Positions 1-10,399 of a stretch of DNA of 64,000 nucleotides are shown here, one piece after another. The stretch covers positions 62,001 through 126,000 of the forward strand of contig NW_025064907.1 in the NCBI RefSeq assembly GCF_019112545.1. The letters are read 5' to 3'. Source of the DNA: Guyanagaster necrorhizus (lineage: Eukaryota; Basidiomycota; Agaricomycetes; Agaricales; Physalacriaceae). Made by a program: the position numbers and the translations under genes. The notes under the pieces were generated by a model, which ran no database searches, was not told the origin of the DNA, and was given only the letters and a program-made list of their open reading frames with translations. Every line of letters begins with the position of its first letter. The stretch's first letter is position 1.

Positions 1-1
1 G

Positions 2-178
2 ATCCACTGGCAGAACAGAACAGCGGCCAATGGCCACTACAAACTTCTCCCCGACGACGATGTCTTCGGAGACATCCGTGGAGCTGTGTATGTGGTTGTT
101 CACCTGAAAATCTTATCTTGTGTTGATGGCATTACTCACTGGGAACTGTATTGCATTTTGCCGTTTGCGGTCATATAG
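2..178 (+). CDS. Possible 3' end of a gene cut by the window edge
   Basis: Frame 2 is open from the first base to a TAG at 176-178 (58 codons). The first ~18 residues, with a lysine/leucine stretch followed by DDDVFGDIRG, look coding in composition. A GT at about 60 could equally end an exon, so the part after it may be intron. I do not recognise the family. No start is visible because the gene would begin left of the window. Confidence 0.22.
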   Translation: MHWQNRTAANGHYKLLPDDDVFGDIRGAVYVVVHLKILSCVDGITHWELYCILPFAVI

Positions 179-1279
179 GTAGGAAGGAGCTACTAAATAG
201 TATCTGATGCTGCAGGCGCCGACAGAGAAGTGATTCAAGCGAAACCACCTCAGTTGCGTGTCAATAGATAGTAGTGTCACCGAAGCCTTGGACTCACGTT
301 GGCTTTTGAAGTCAAGTAGGAAAATAGATCATTTTGAGTATATAAACGTGGACCAAAACAATATGAGACGATTACTTGCAAATTCTGCAATACGGTTAAA
401 AATCCTAGCTAGTTAATATGAAAACATGCTACCAGCGATCCGAGACGCAACTTTACTTGAATGTATTCTAAGAGCGTCTGGGATCAGTTACTCGACGTCG
501 CCGACTCGGGGGTGGGGGTTAGCGCTGATTATTGATCATAACGGTTCGTGGATCCCAGTTGTGTTTCGATGGGAAGTAATAATGGACAAAATCATGTACT
601 TGTCCCTGGTCTATATCAATAATATTTCTCTGTGTCCTCTTTAGAAGAAGAACTCATAAAAGATTCAATGATAATCAGCATAATTTCTTTGACACGTACC
701 GCACGTAATAAGCAATATAGAGTTTCATCAGAGGACTATGATATCCATTGATAGCAAGTAGTGCGAATACAGCCTAGAGCTGTTCTAGAATCCGACTGGA
801 GAGTTGCAGACCAGGTGCTCACTGCTTTGCTCGAAATCAGAAGGCCAGCGAAGGCTCGAGGACAATCATGCGCAACCTTGGGAACAAATAAATTCATCTG
901 TTGATGATCGGATAACTACCCACCAAAGATGTGTGAAAACCTCCTGAATCATGATGGCCGTCATTGACGCCGACAAGCCGCTGTACTGTCTAATAAAGAC
1001 GCTACGAAGTAGCAAGGCTTTTAGGCGCGCGAGAATACCCTTGATGAAGCTAAGATAAGCATGGAAAAGACCTCGTAGCGTCTGGTCGTCGAGCGGCCCA
1101 AACATATAATAGAAAGATGCGCAAGGCCACAAAGATTTCAACAAAACATTGCTCATGTGTTCTCATCAGCTTCGGAGATAGATACGAAATTGCCGGTGTA
1201 CTGATATTACCCGGGATCTACAGAATGGTATAACCACCGCCTCAGGGAGAGATTGGCGCCCAGCCACTAGCACCACAAC
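179..1279. other. Intergenic, no supported gene
   Basis: CpG content is normal for the gene-rich part. Short open frames occur on both strands (for example 426-644 plus, 866-1156 minus) but none shows a recognisable domain or a convincing splice partner. It probably holds the promoter of the zinc-finger gene at 1280. Confidence 0.4.
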
Positions 1280-1943
1280 ATGACCGCCGTCTCCCTGCCC
1301 AGTCTCGAAGAGATGTTTCCAGGTAAGATCCTTCGACAAATGTTGGATCAAACTTTCAGTAAACGTTTGTGCCTCAGAGCACCTTTTTCGTTTATCACCA
1401 GAGATGCGCGTAAGAGGCAGCGCGCCTCCCAAGCACATCCCATATTTCCCACCGCCGCCCCCCAACCGAAAACGCAAGGCGTCTTCATCCATCCACGTCC
1501 CAGGCTCGCATACAAGTTCATCCTCTGTCTCGTTCAGACATGGCGTGAAAGATGGTCCTAGTACCCCACAGCACCATTCACCGCATGCCAGCGACTCGAC
1601 TACTGTATCGAGCTCTGGGGAGGGTGATGACGAGGCGGACGGAGAATCGGAAAATACTCGTCTGGCCCATTTTCCGAGCAGCAGAAAGCACGTTTGTACA
1701 CTCTGCGACAAACGATTCAATCGCCCTAGTAGCCTGAACATACATGTCAATTCGCATACAGGTGCGAAACGTGAGTGCTATCGCTATATACCGACCATAG
1801 AGCCAGGCTTACAAGGACATGTAGCATTCCCATGTCCGTTCCCGGCCTGTGGACGGGCTTTTAACGTCAATTCCAATATGAGGAGGCACTACAGAGGTCA
1901 CCTGGATACCAATAAAGGGGGATCATCCCAGTCGAGGTTTTGA
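1280..1943 (+). CDS. C2H2 zinc-finger protein, two fingers (3 exons)
   Basis: Probable nuclear DNA-binding transcription factor. Exons are 1280-1322, 1402-1770 and 1825-1943; the introns (79 and 54 nt) are GT-AG and joining keeps frame, giving 176 aa. The N-terminus reads SLPSLEEMFPE, an acidic/aromatic start I associate with fungal C2H2 proteins, followed by a Pro-rich and basic stretch (PPPPPNRKRK) that could be a nuclear localisation signal. A Ser/Asp/Glu-rich linker comes next. Finger 1 (about residues 113-133) is C-x2-C-x12-H-x3-H. Finger 2 (about 141-163) is C-x4-C-x12-H-x3-H with the sequence FNVNSNMRRHYRGH. The second intron falls inside the TGAKPF inter-finger linker, and splicing restores the canonical linker, which strongly supports the model. 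DNA targets cannot be told from sequence. Confidence 0.85.
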
Positions 1944-3048
1944 GCGTCACGCCAAAAGTCAGTTTTGTCAGAACCGGGGGTCCGGAGTCCTTCCAGAGAT
2001 AATTGGAGCAGCTAATAGGTCAGATAATAGGGCAACGGGAGAGGGGTGGGGGGGAGAATGTTGATTCGGAGCGGGCTGTTGAGTTCGCGGTGGTTGGAAC
2101 GCCTGTCAAACCGTGTTCGTTAAAGTATTTATGCTTGATATGTAACATCGTCGGGTACAAAAGCAAGCAAAGGCACGATGTATTGCCGAGTCGAATAGCG
2201 ACGGACAAAAATAGCTTCAGTAGATCGGTCCGGGCATCCACTCAACACAGGCGTGGGAACCGGCACGACAAGCGATCACTGTTCCCCCTCTCCACCTTTG
2301 TTCCGTTGAATCTTAAGCATCAGCAATGCGTGTACAGACATGTATACTGTTCCATTTAGGCTCGGTACTATGGCAAGGATAAGGACGCTTCCCTTTCGAT
2401 CCAGTGATCTGCTTTAATTTTTTTCCGCCAGGATAGCGCGGTATATGCATGATAATTTAAGGAAGAATAGATGTTAACATACACTATGATGAGTGGCGTA
2501 CTCTTATCAAGTGTGTCATCGGCGGCTTCTGTCCCTGATCTGATTCGGGGCTTAGCCAAGAGCATTCTCCGTGCTTCTTATGTGCTGATTTTTTACACTG
2601 GGCTTGCAAGCTTGGGGCTTTCCAGATGCAAGCAGGGGAACAGACCCCTGATTTTCATCACGATTTCCGCGTCTCCTGTAAGTCCTTCGAGTTTTCAACT
2701 CTGGCCTTTTTTTTCAAACCACCACGACAAATGTAACGGCCCTCTGCAGCCGCCCAAAATGTGACGTATAAATGCAGCGGGCGGTAATCATCTAGTGATT
2801 CCGAGACACCAGGTAGCTGGGAAACGGCTACAATCTCATTTCGGTGTCAATCTAAGTTTGTCTATTTCTGGCCACTCTCGGTGGTGAGCCCTCGTTCAGC
2901 AACTAGGATCGGCGATGCATGGCGAGATTATCATTCGTGGGGTTTTCGGAGGACACTCGGGGGATTATGGTTTGAAATTTCTGCCGTCATCAAGCTCCGC
3001 CAACTCCAAGCGACGCTCCATAGATGTCTTTTCTTCCTTGCTATCATC
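1944..3048. other. Intergenic, no supported gene
   Basis: Open frames here (2003-2359 plus, 2471-2764 plus, 2020-2241 minus) lack domains, splice support and coding-like composition. The last few hundred bases probably carry the promoter of the secreted-protein gene starting at 3049. Confidence 0.4.
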
Positions 3049-3725
3049 ATGATCACTGGTATGGTTGCTTTATTCTTGCTGGCAGCATCTATGACTGCTG
3101 TAGCATCCGGAAATGAGTCGGACCTCGCTGTTGTTACACCGTGAGCCCATTTCTACCTTTCACGGCATTGTGGCTCGGCTCATGATTCCTTCAGTCGCAC
3201 CTTGGTTCAATGCAATAATACCCTTCTCAAGTGGAGTGGAGGTTTCGGTGCGTATTCGTATGTCTGGTTACATACATGGATAACAATATGCCTGACTATT
3301 GCAGCGCCTTATTACGTCGTAATTCCTATCTCTCTGTTAAATCTACCAACCAACATGGCTTACTCCTTTCTGCAGTTGTATTTTCACCACCTTCTAATGC
3401 TATAATTCAATCCTCACCACCCCACAGCATCGTCCCAGGCAGCGACCCTGATGGACCCATACTTGAGGACCTCGGTGAACAGGACGATACGAATGTAACA
3501 TGGAGAGTCAATCTTTCCGCAGGTGCGCCCAATGACTCTGTTCTCCTTCCGTCAGTATTTATCTCACCTTAGGAACGTCAGTCGTCCTAGCAATTCGTGA
3601 CAGCGAAGCCGTAAGTATCCAGAGCGACGCTGTCCAAATTCGAAATAGCAGTATGTGTCAGTGGCCACTGTTTCTCTGAATATTTCTCAAGAACTATAGC
3701 GGACAGCAGCTGCTTGAACGAATGA
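3049..3725 (+). CDS. Small secreted protein of a basidiomycete Ig-like/'PGS..DSSCL' type (6 exons)
   Basis: Predicted secreted protein of 124 aa. Exons are 3049-3140, 3195-3247, 3305-3335, 3428-3522, 3573-3650 and 3700-3725; the total coding length is divisible by three. Residues 1-20 form a signal peptide (hydrophobic core VALFLLAAS, then AVASG). The mature part shows, in order, TP..LVQCNNTLLKWSGG, APYYV, VPGSDPDGP, a TW-x-VNLSAGTS segment, an IRDSEAV segment and a C-terminal DSSCLN. From memory this pattern occurs in small secreted or GPI/TM-anchored proteins of Agaricomycetes; the function of the domain is unknown to me. Two cysteines could form a disulfide. The donor at 3336 (GTTAAA) is weak but is the only one that keeps frame between exons 3 and 4. 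The gene ends 76 bp from the convergent gene at 3802. Confidence 0.6.
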
Positions 3726-3801
3726 TTCGCATGAACTATGTATGCATTAAAAGACTGGTCTGTCCGATATTATCAGAATACGTGTATATGAAAAATGTCC
3801 T

Positions 3802-4561
3802 TCAAAGAATCAGACCCAAAAGCCCGCCCAGCAATCCCACAACAATCGTCACAAGCAGACCAACGACAGGGAGGAGCCTATATCCATGTCATAATCAACT
3901 CATGATCAGAAAGAAAAACAAAACGCGCACAGAGGAAGCAACAGCGCCAGAATACCGCCCACTACCCCAACGAGAGCAACAACTAATCCGGCAAGAACAC
4001 CACCGACATCCAGAAGGATCGAACCCAAATCCAAGGAAGATGAGTCGATGTTAGCGGTGGCTAGGCCGTCCATCGTGTTCGAGATATCCTAGATCACAGA
4101 TGAGGGGAGGGAAGAAGGGAAGAGAACAGATCCAAGCTTACGGTGATGATCCCGGCTACGAGAGTGGCAATATCTTCGTCGGTGCTCCTCTTAGTAACCG
4201 AAGTCCCAACCAAACTTCCCAACTCGGACGTCGCGTTCTTGATTGCCCCCGTGAGGTCGTTGATAAGGGGCATGACCAAGTCCTGGGTGAGGGTATTGTT
4301 TTTGATGAGGCCCTCTAATAACACGATGTCAGCGGGAGCTGATGATATACTGATTATTCAACACGTACCGATTTCTGGTAGGATCTCATCGACCACGCCC
4401 TTGAGGTCCGTGAAGACGTCGAGGACGTCTACATCTGAACGAGCAACCAACTCGGTGTCGCATTTGACGAGGTCGGCTTGGATGGGTGCTGGAGAAGCGA
4501 GGGCTGGGCTGGCGGCAAGGAAGAACGCCGAGGCTGCGGTGAGTGCGCGGAAGAAGAACAT
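3802..4561 (-). CDS. Hydrophobic secreted/membrane protein (4 exons)
   Basis: Predicted 199-aa protein. Exons on the minus strand are 4561-4369, 4314-4142, 4088-3931 and 3877-3802. All introns are GT-AG (44-54 nt) and keep frame. The start gives a clear signal peptide (FFFRALTAASAFFLAASPALA). The mature part has a single early Cys, then alternating acidic/hydrophobic helices (VDVLDVFTDLKGVVDEILPEI; LVMPLINDLTGAIKNATSELG) and a KRST segment. The last ~60 residues are a very hydrophobic Gly/Leu/Val stretch that would make one or two membrane helices. I recall similar unnamed secreted proteins in mushroom genomes; no function is assigned. Reading through the third donor would give a shorter C-terminus ending at 3906. 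Confidence 0.65.
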
Positions 4562-5679
4562 AATTGCCAGAGAAGGACTATAAGCGAAAGAAGGAAATTA
4601 CTTGAAGACTCGATGAGTGAGTATTCTTTGCTATAGTCCATGTTTCTTTTATACGAGAGAATCCATCTAGGCACCACCCGTACTACTAGCAAGCCAGAGA
4701 CCATCATTGTCGGAAACGCGAACAAGAAAAGAAATTGCCTTGATGGTCCGAATAGAATCGTCACATGAAGGTGTTTCGAAAAGATTGAGCGGCACTTTCT
4801 CTGAGGATCCGGGGAGGCGTGAGAAGGATCCGCATGCTTTTTTGATGAAGAGACCAATTCCCAGATTTTGGGAAATGCAGAGCCTGGAATTCCGTTGCGG
4901 ACTTGTGCATTTTGTGAGTCGTAAATAGAGAGTACCCCTTTGATATATGAACCTATGAAGCTGCAGCCCTGAGACACTACCACCAGGTTAGCAACTACAT
5001 CAGAGAGCCTTCAAATGTGGCGCTGAGGCCGAATGCCAAGTACGACGAGGACAAAGTTTAGAGCATGCGTTCTGTGCTAGTACCCCAGCAAGGCGATGGC
5101 GGGCGTCGATGCTTATAACAACAAATTCGGGATGCACGTCATGATGTCAGTCGGGGACAAGTTTAATTTCAAGTTACAAATTCATTGTCGAGACACGTGG
5201 GAGCGGCGGCCGTTTCCCTTCCTTCGTCCATCCTGCTAGTTTCAGGCTTGGATGCTTGGTCTGTGTTTTTGTTCTGGAATCTCTCACAATTATTTTGATG
5301 CCGCCGTAGTTGTATTTAGGGCGCACTCGAAGGTATGTTCAGATTTTTACAAACTCTAGGACCATAGCAGCGACGCGACGCTATCTATTTACTGTCCATA
5401 AGGGGCTTTCAAAATCAGTTCTGAGACAGAACATCTCGCGTCAATGTCTTTCTCTGCACTGGTCCAATTACCTGATACGCTAATCCTGGGATCGTACCAA
5501 CTCCTCATCGCATGGCCGTCTGCCACAAGCATGCTCAGATGGACACAAAAATGCAGCAGCGAGCGTCAGGCAAACGCATACTCTCTTCACGGTGGCCTTG
5601 AATACGGATGCGGGTGCTTACTCCTCTGTTCGACGACGTAGAATGTACACTGATTTTGGAATATGATTCAAGGGGTGAA
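4562..5679. other. Intergenic, no supported gene
   Basis: This holds the upstream region of the minus-strand gene starting at 4561 and the downstream region of the F-box pseudogene. Open frames at 4429-4983 minus and 5444-5641 plus overlap other genes or lack any domain. I see no RNA gene. Confidence 0.4.
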
Positions 5680-7456
5680 CTAGGGACAAAAAGGCTGGTA
5701 AAGGCATTCCTCTCCATCTATTAAAATGAATTGTGGAATCAACACATCAAATTTCCTCACTTGAATTTTCATACCCAATTGGGACAACTCGTGTATTCGC
5801 GCCTTCTCCGCCTGGCCTAACCATTCACCCTCTTGCCGGGTCCCGTCCAAATGTAAAGCGATAGAGACATTCTTGAGATGACTCCGGCGCGCTGCCATCA
5901 TCTCGACCATTTCGCTCACGCCTTCGAAGGAACAAGTTGCCTGATATAGATTTAAGACTTCGAGCGAAGGTAGAATGGATGATGTTTGAGCCATTGTGTT
6001 GAAGAAGAGTTGCGCAATGACAAGTTCTTTAATGCGTAGCAACTTGAGAGATAAACACAAGCGAAGAAGGTGCATGAGGTCGGCGGTGTCTTTCGCGGAA
6101 GACAGGGAAAGGTGTGTTAAGGTACAATTGGATCGCCTGATCATTGAGGACAAGCTCGGTATGGCACTATTGTATATTCCGGTGATGGACTTGAGCTCGG
6201 GAAGAGTGGCAGAGTCAAGAAAATTGCTCGGTACACACCCGCTTTCCACAACACGTAGACGTGGGAGTGTTACTGCCGGATATGAAAAGGACGTGTCTGT
6301 GTCATCCTCTCGGCTTGCAGTGCACATACATAGCGTCTCTAAGTTTGACCCATTCTGCAGAAGTGCCTGATGGTGCTCCCATGACGGGGATACCTCTGCT
6401 ATAAATTGCCTGAGTTGATTCCATGGAAGGATGAGAGAAGGAACTGCAGAGACTTTCACGTAGCGCAAACACGGCGCAGACCTAAAAACGTCCAAAGCGA
6501 GGGAGGGATATACAGTGTCCCAGTCGGAGAAATCAGGGAAGAGCATGAGATTCAGATTATCAAGGATAGATTAGCGACCTTGTACAAGAGGGAGCCTCTC
6601 GCAGAAAGGATATCCAAGAGATAGCTCGACATTCTTCCATCGTGGAGCGTGGTCAATAAATGTGTCCAACTACTCTAACCCACAATCTGATTTGTATTGT
6701 GAGGAACGCGCGGTGAAGGAGAGTGTAAGGGGAACATTCTTGGAGAAGTCAAGGGCCTTGTTGATTATGTTTTTTGTAATCGATAGTAAATGAAACTTTT
6801 TCTTCTCGATTATCTGTCTGCGGTCAAGACTGTCCAACGGAAACTCATCAGCATGTCTCCGATTTGTATCAAAGACAGAGAAGCGATGATCGTCCGTGGA
6901 TAGGCGGAATGTAGCCCAGAGAATGGGATGGGATCGTGCGACAGCCCTCCACTGGTTGCACACCCTGGTTGCGACCCAAGGGAATTGGTCTGTGGACGCC
7001 GCGTTTGGACCAGCGAGCTCGAAAATGACTGCCAGGAGATCATCCGGCAAGGAACGAATGGGTGAAGAAAAGGCATATTTATGTTGATCCATGATTTCCT
7101 GGACACGAAGGTGCTCAGAGAGTGTTTTCGCATATACTGCTTCGTACTGTTTCAGAATGAGTGTAATATGAGATATAGCGTTCTGCTGATGCGCCAAAAT
7201 CTCCTCGAAACACCTGGCATTCATTTCTAGCCTTTCGAGGGATTGATCGATTTCAATTCGGTCGGATGGGGAGGGAAGCAAGTTGCCGGCGATGAAGGGT
7301 ACGATATTCACGGGGATGGAAAAGTCCATGGCAGATACGACGCGATAATAGTGACCGAGATTTAGGTCCATCGCACAGGCAGAACAAGCCTATAATAATG
7401 TTAGGACAATGACACAAAATTACAGGAAATCGTACCTCTAGGACCGCAGTTGGCAT
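5680..7456 (-). pseudogene. F-box protein gene with two in-frame stop codons
   Basis: F-box proteins usually recruit substrates to SCF ubiquitin ligases. Exon 1 is 7456-7436 (7 codons) and an intron of 46 nt ends at 7390. Exon 2 runs in one frame to a stop at 5680. The N-terminus has a coiled, basic region (ERLEMNARCFEEILAHQQ... to about residue 85), then the F-box core SLPDDLLAVIFELA and RVCNQWRAVARSHPILWATF, then a leucine-rich C-terminal part. The frame is broken by TAG at 6670-6672 (after DCGLE) and TAA at 6571-6573 (after VQGR). Both lie inside otherwise conserved-looking sequence (HAPRWKNVELSL between them), and no GT-AG intron I can find removes either. It would be about 570 codons if uninterrupted. 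It is probably a recent pseudogene; sequencing error at two sites is the alternative. Confidence 0.75.
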
Positions 7457-8907
7457 CGTGATTGATAGAAAGAAAATACGTCCTGTATTCTGAAGAGATT
7501 TTGAAGCAGAATGGTTTCGGTGATCTTTCCCAGATATGTAACTATAACTGATCTCTCTGAGGCAAGAAACAGCGCTCACAAAATCACAGGTGATCCTGAT
7601 CGGCTGAGAGTAGAATTGGCCCAAATGGATTGAGAAATATCAGTACCGTCTTGGCCTGGGCACGAGACAAAAATACAAGAGCAGGTGAAAGAATTAGTTG
7701 TCGTCTCGTGGCGGTCGTCGTGGTGTGAAGGCAAGTCAACTGCAAGTCCCGAAAAGGAAGCACCACCACCGTATCAAATTCCTCATGATTTCCTTCGCGT
7801 CCGATTAAGATGTATGTACACGACAGTCTTACCAGGGGTGACACGTTCTCATGTGGCTTGAAAAAAGAGAAACAAGTGGTGCTGGCAATGGTGCAGTGGT
7901 TTGAATATGTACATGAAAAAGGTCATCAATTTCCGCATAAGTGTCGATGAAGCGACAACACTTGCAATGAAATTTAGAAGTAGATACTTCTCAGCAGAAT
8001 CTCTGCTAACAATTAGGCATCAATATTGTCCAGTGAGTCACCACTACTGCAGCGCTCACCTCTCACGAGGCGGTGAGTCGTGGGTCAGAGACGTGGAGAG
8101 TGATAAGAATTGAAGCCTGTCACACCGACAAGTTGCAAATGATTGCGAAGGACTTTGCTTCATAGGCATTCAATGGCACGTAGAGCGAGGCAGTCGATAG
8201 CTCAAGAACCACCATAACACGTAAAAATACAGCAGGAAGACGTCATTTTGAAACACAAAAACGGCATGGTCAGAACAACGGTTGTCGTGCGCTAGGAAGC
8301 TTTGAAAGGATGCTCATATAGTCGGTTTGAATCAATATCCGATAATTGCATAACTTGCATCCAGAAGCACCTTTAGAGACATGGCTACAGTTGCGATGCA
8401 TCCTGCAGTGGGGGCAGAACCGGACGTAGAGGACAAGGAGAGACAGCCATGCACTTGCATTCACTGGCAGAGTTCTGGAAAGACGAAAAAACACCGCTTA
8501 ATTACAAGCCAAGGGCCTTGAAGAAAACTGTACCAGTTCATCCTAATCATGTGCGTTCGAAACTACCATTTTTCAAAACTGATAATCGTCAAGTGTCCTT
8601 TTGAAGTTTGACCTACAGGAGAGCAGGATTAGATAGATAGAATGATAGAACGCGCATTTTCCTAGCTTCGGTCCGAATGAACCGGGAATCACTTTTTCAC
8701 TTTCGTCCTTCCACTGTTGACAGAACGATGAGGTTCGAAATCGATAATCTCGTTCGTATGTTTCCAGAACGAAAAACCTATCAAGACGTCCACCTTCTTC
8801 ACACCTACCTCTAACACAGACTAGAACTTCAGATATTCAAGCAGCTTCGAAATGAAGATTTCTCTGTTGTTAATACACAGTTCGTGCGAAGGTGTGAAGG
8901 CTCATTT
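7457..8907. other. Intergenic, no supported gene
   Basis: Between the F-box pseudogene start and the end of the EI24-like gene. Open frames at 7584-7844 minus, 7901-8113 plus and 8270-8494 minus have no recognisable domain. Nothing else was identified. Confidence 0.4.
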
Positions 8908-10175
8908 CTATGTTTCTTTTTTCGACGCATAGAAATGCTGCCGCTTCTCCAAATCTACAAAGGAACCTTCAGCGGAATATGCAAATTGCAGCAAAAGTAG
9001 ATTACCATGAGCCCACATCGCCGCCCCGACCCTATTTGAGATGGTAAAGACAAGGCCGATAATAGGCAGACCCTCAAGTATGGCTGCAGTAAACCCAAAG
9101 ACTGAAAATGGTCGCATTAGATCGTGAATTCCGAGCTGAGTCTAGATTCTCACTTCTGTAGTCCCACTTTCTTTCCTCCATGAAAATAGCGATCTCTTCG
9201 GGAGTCATTTTTTTGGCTTCGAAGTACCGCCTGTGGAGAATTCGAGCAGTCCTTAGACCTTTGAACCACGCAGCGATGACGATTCCGACGGGCGGAACCA
9301 GGTCAAAGGGTAGGAGCATGACTAGAAGTGAGATAAGCGGTCGACCTTGAGAAATAGTAAATGAAAATGTACGCTTAACAACCATAGCGCCGAGCCCTCC
9401 ATTGAGCCTGCGCTGTATGAAGGATGTTTTCTTGACCACAGGAGGATTCGTCCATTCTTCAACATACGGCCGCCAGAAGTCAGGACCCTTCCCTCGAGAA
9501 GCGACAGTTTGTTCCCAGGCACGGTCTCGAGCAATATGCATGTTACGAGAAAGGAAGAAGCGTATGATAAACGTCACTTGTGACACCATCAGGACTGCAG
9601 TTGCATCTGGACATAATCATTAGCTTAGGAGAGGGTGGAATGAGAATAGCGAACAAGTGTAAAGACTGAAAGGTATTTGATATCCGAATAGCGTGTCTCC
9701 CGACAATCCGGTTACACGAGGTGAGCTACGTCGACGACTAAGCATCGCAGACATTTCTTCGACGAGAGACCTTACTTAGCCATGAAATATCGAACAAATT
9801 TTCTTTGGATGCCAAAAGTCAAGGCACTCTACGGCGGAATAAAGATTACTTTTGCCCGTTCATGTGAAAAAAAATGAAAGTTACCCATATTAGGCTTGCA
9901 ATGACTCCTCTCTGCGTACCATGCTTGCACTTTGCCCATACGGGCTGATAGAGCGCCTTATCCGTAAAAAGACGATAGACGCCCACAATCACGTAGGAAG
10001 GCGGGAAGCCCAGGCGAAATGTTGCTCGTTCCAGCTCAGCTGGAACACTGGATTTTGCCTCCGAGTCAGGAACAGAGAATAAAGCGTCCTGGGCCTCAGG
10101 ATCGTCACCTACAGCAGACATATCGGTTTTCCGTTGTTCCTTGGAAAAGTCGGGATGATGGTGGTTGGTAGTCAA
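8908..10175 (-). CDS. EI24-like integral membrane protein (6 exons)
   Basis: Predicted 340-aa multi-pass membrane protein. Minus-strand exons are 10175-9885, 9828-9776, 9737-9655, 9606-9154, 9101-9006 and 8954-8908; every junction is GT-AG and in frame. After a polar N-terminus the order is: RVYRLFTD-like segment, a hydrophobic segment around the first two junctions, SQVTFIIRFFLSRN, a conserved RDRAWEQTVASRGKGPDFWRPYVEEW block, a hydrophobic LISLLVMLLPFDLVPPVGIVIAAWF segment, EAKKMTPEEIAIFMEERKWDYR, FGFTAAILEGLPIIGLVFTISNRVGAAMWAHDLEKRQH and a basic tail. The layout recalls the EI24 domain and the yeast sporulation proteins RRT8/LDS1; this assignment is from memory. Those relatives act at ER or lipid-droplet/spore membranes. 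A second Met at residue 18 is an alternative start. Confidence 0.7.
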
Positions 10176-10399
10176 GGTGTTTAGGCGCGTGTCGTCATCG
10201 TTGTTGTTGTTGGATTATGTAATTATTCAGGTACTGTCAGACGGGCGGGCCGAATGCTTTAGGTACTTGCCGTCAATTCTTAGCAGTGAAGGATACGAGT
10301 ACATCAAGAGCACTGAATTTTATTTCTCTAATTCAAGCGCTCTAAACTGATAAAAAATAATTTCTAGATGATTTTCCTGTAAAGGGACCGTGCGTGGGC
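10176..10399. promoter_or_regulatory. Probable promoter region of the EI24-like gene
   Basis: This non-coding stretch lies directly upstream of the minus-strand start at 10175. No clear TATA box or repeat was identified, and the call rests on position only. Confidence 0.25.

Noticed and set aside
426..644. 72-codon plus-strand frame
   Set aside because: No recognisable motif; length is within chance expectation.
1166..1750. 194-codon minus-strand frame opposite the zinc-finger gene
   Set aside because: Shadow of the spliced C2H2 gene, with no domain of its own.
3613..3624. GTAAGTATCCAG inside exon 5 of the secreted-protein gene as an intron
   Set aside because: Far too short to be an intron, and the frame continues through it with family-like sequence.
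8732..8742. GGTTCGAAATC as a tRNA B box
   Set aside because: No box A at the right distance and no acceptor stem could be paired.
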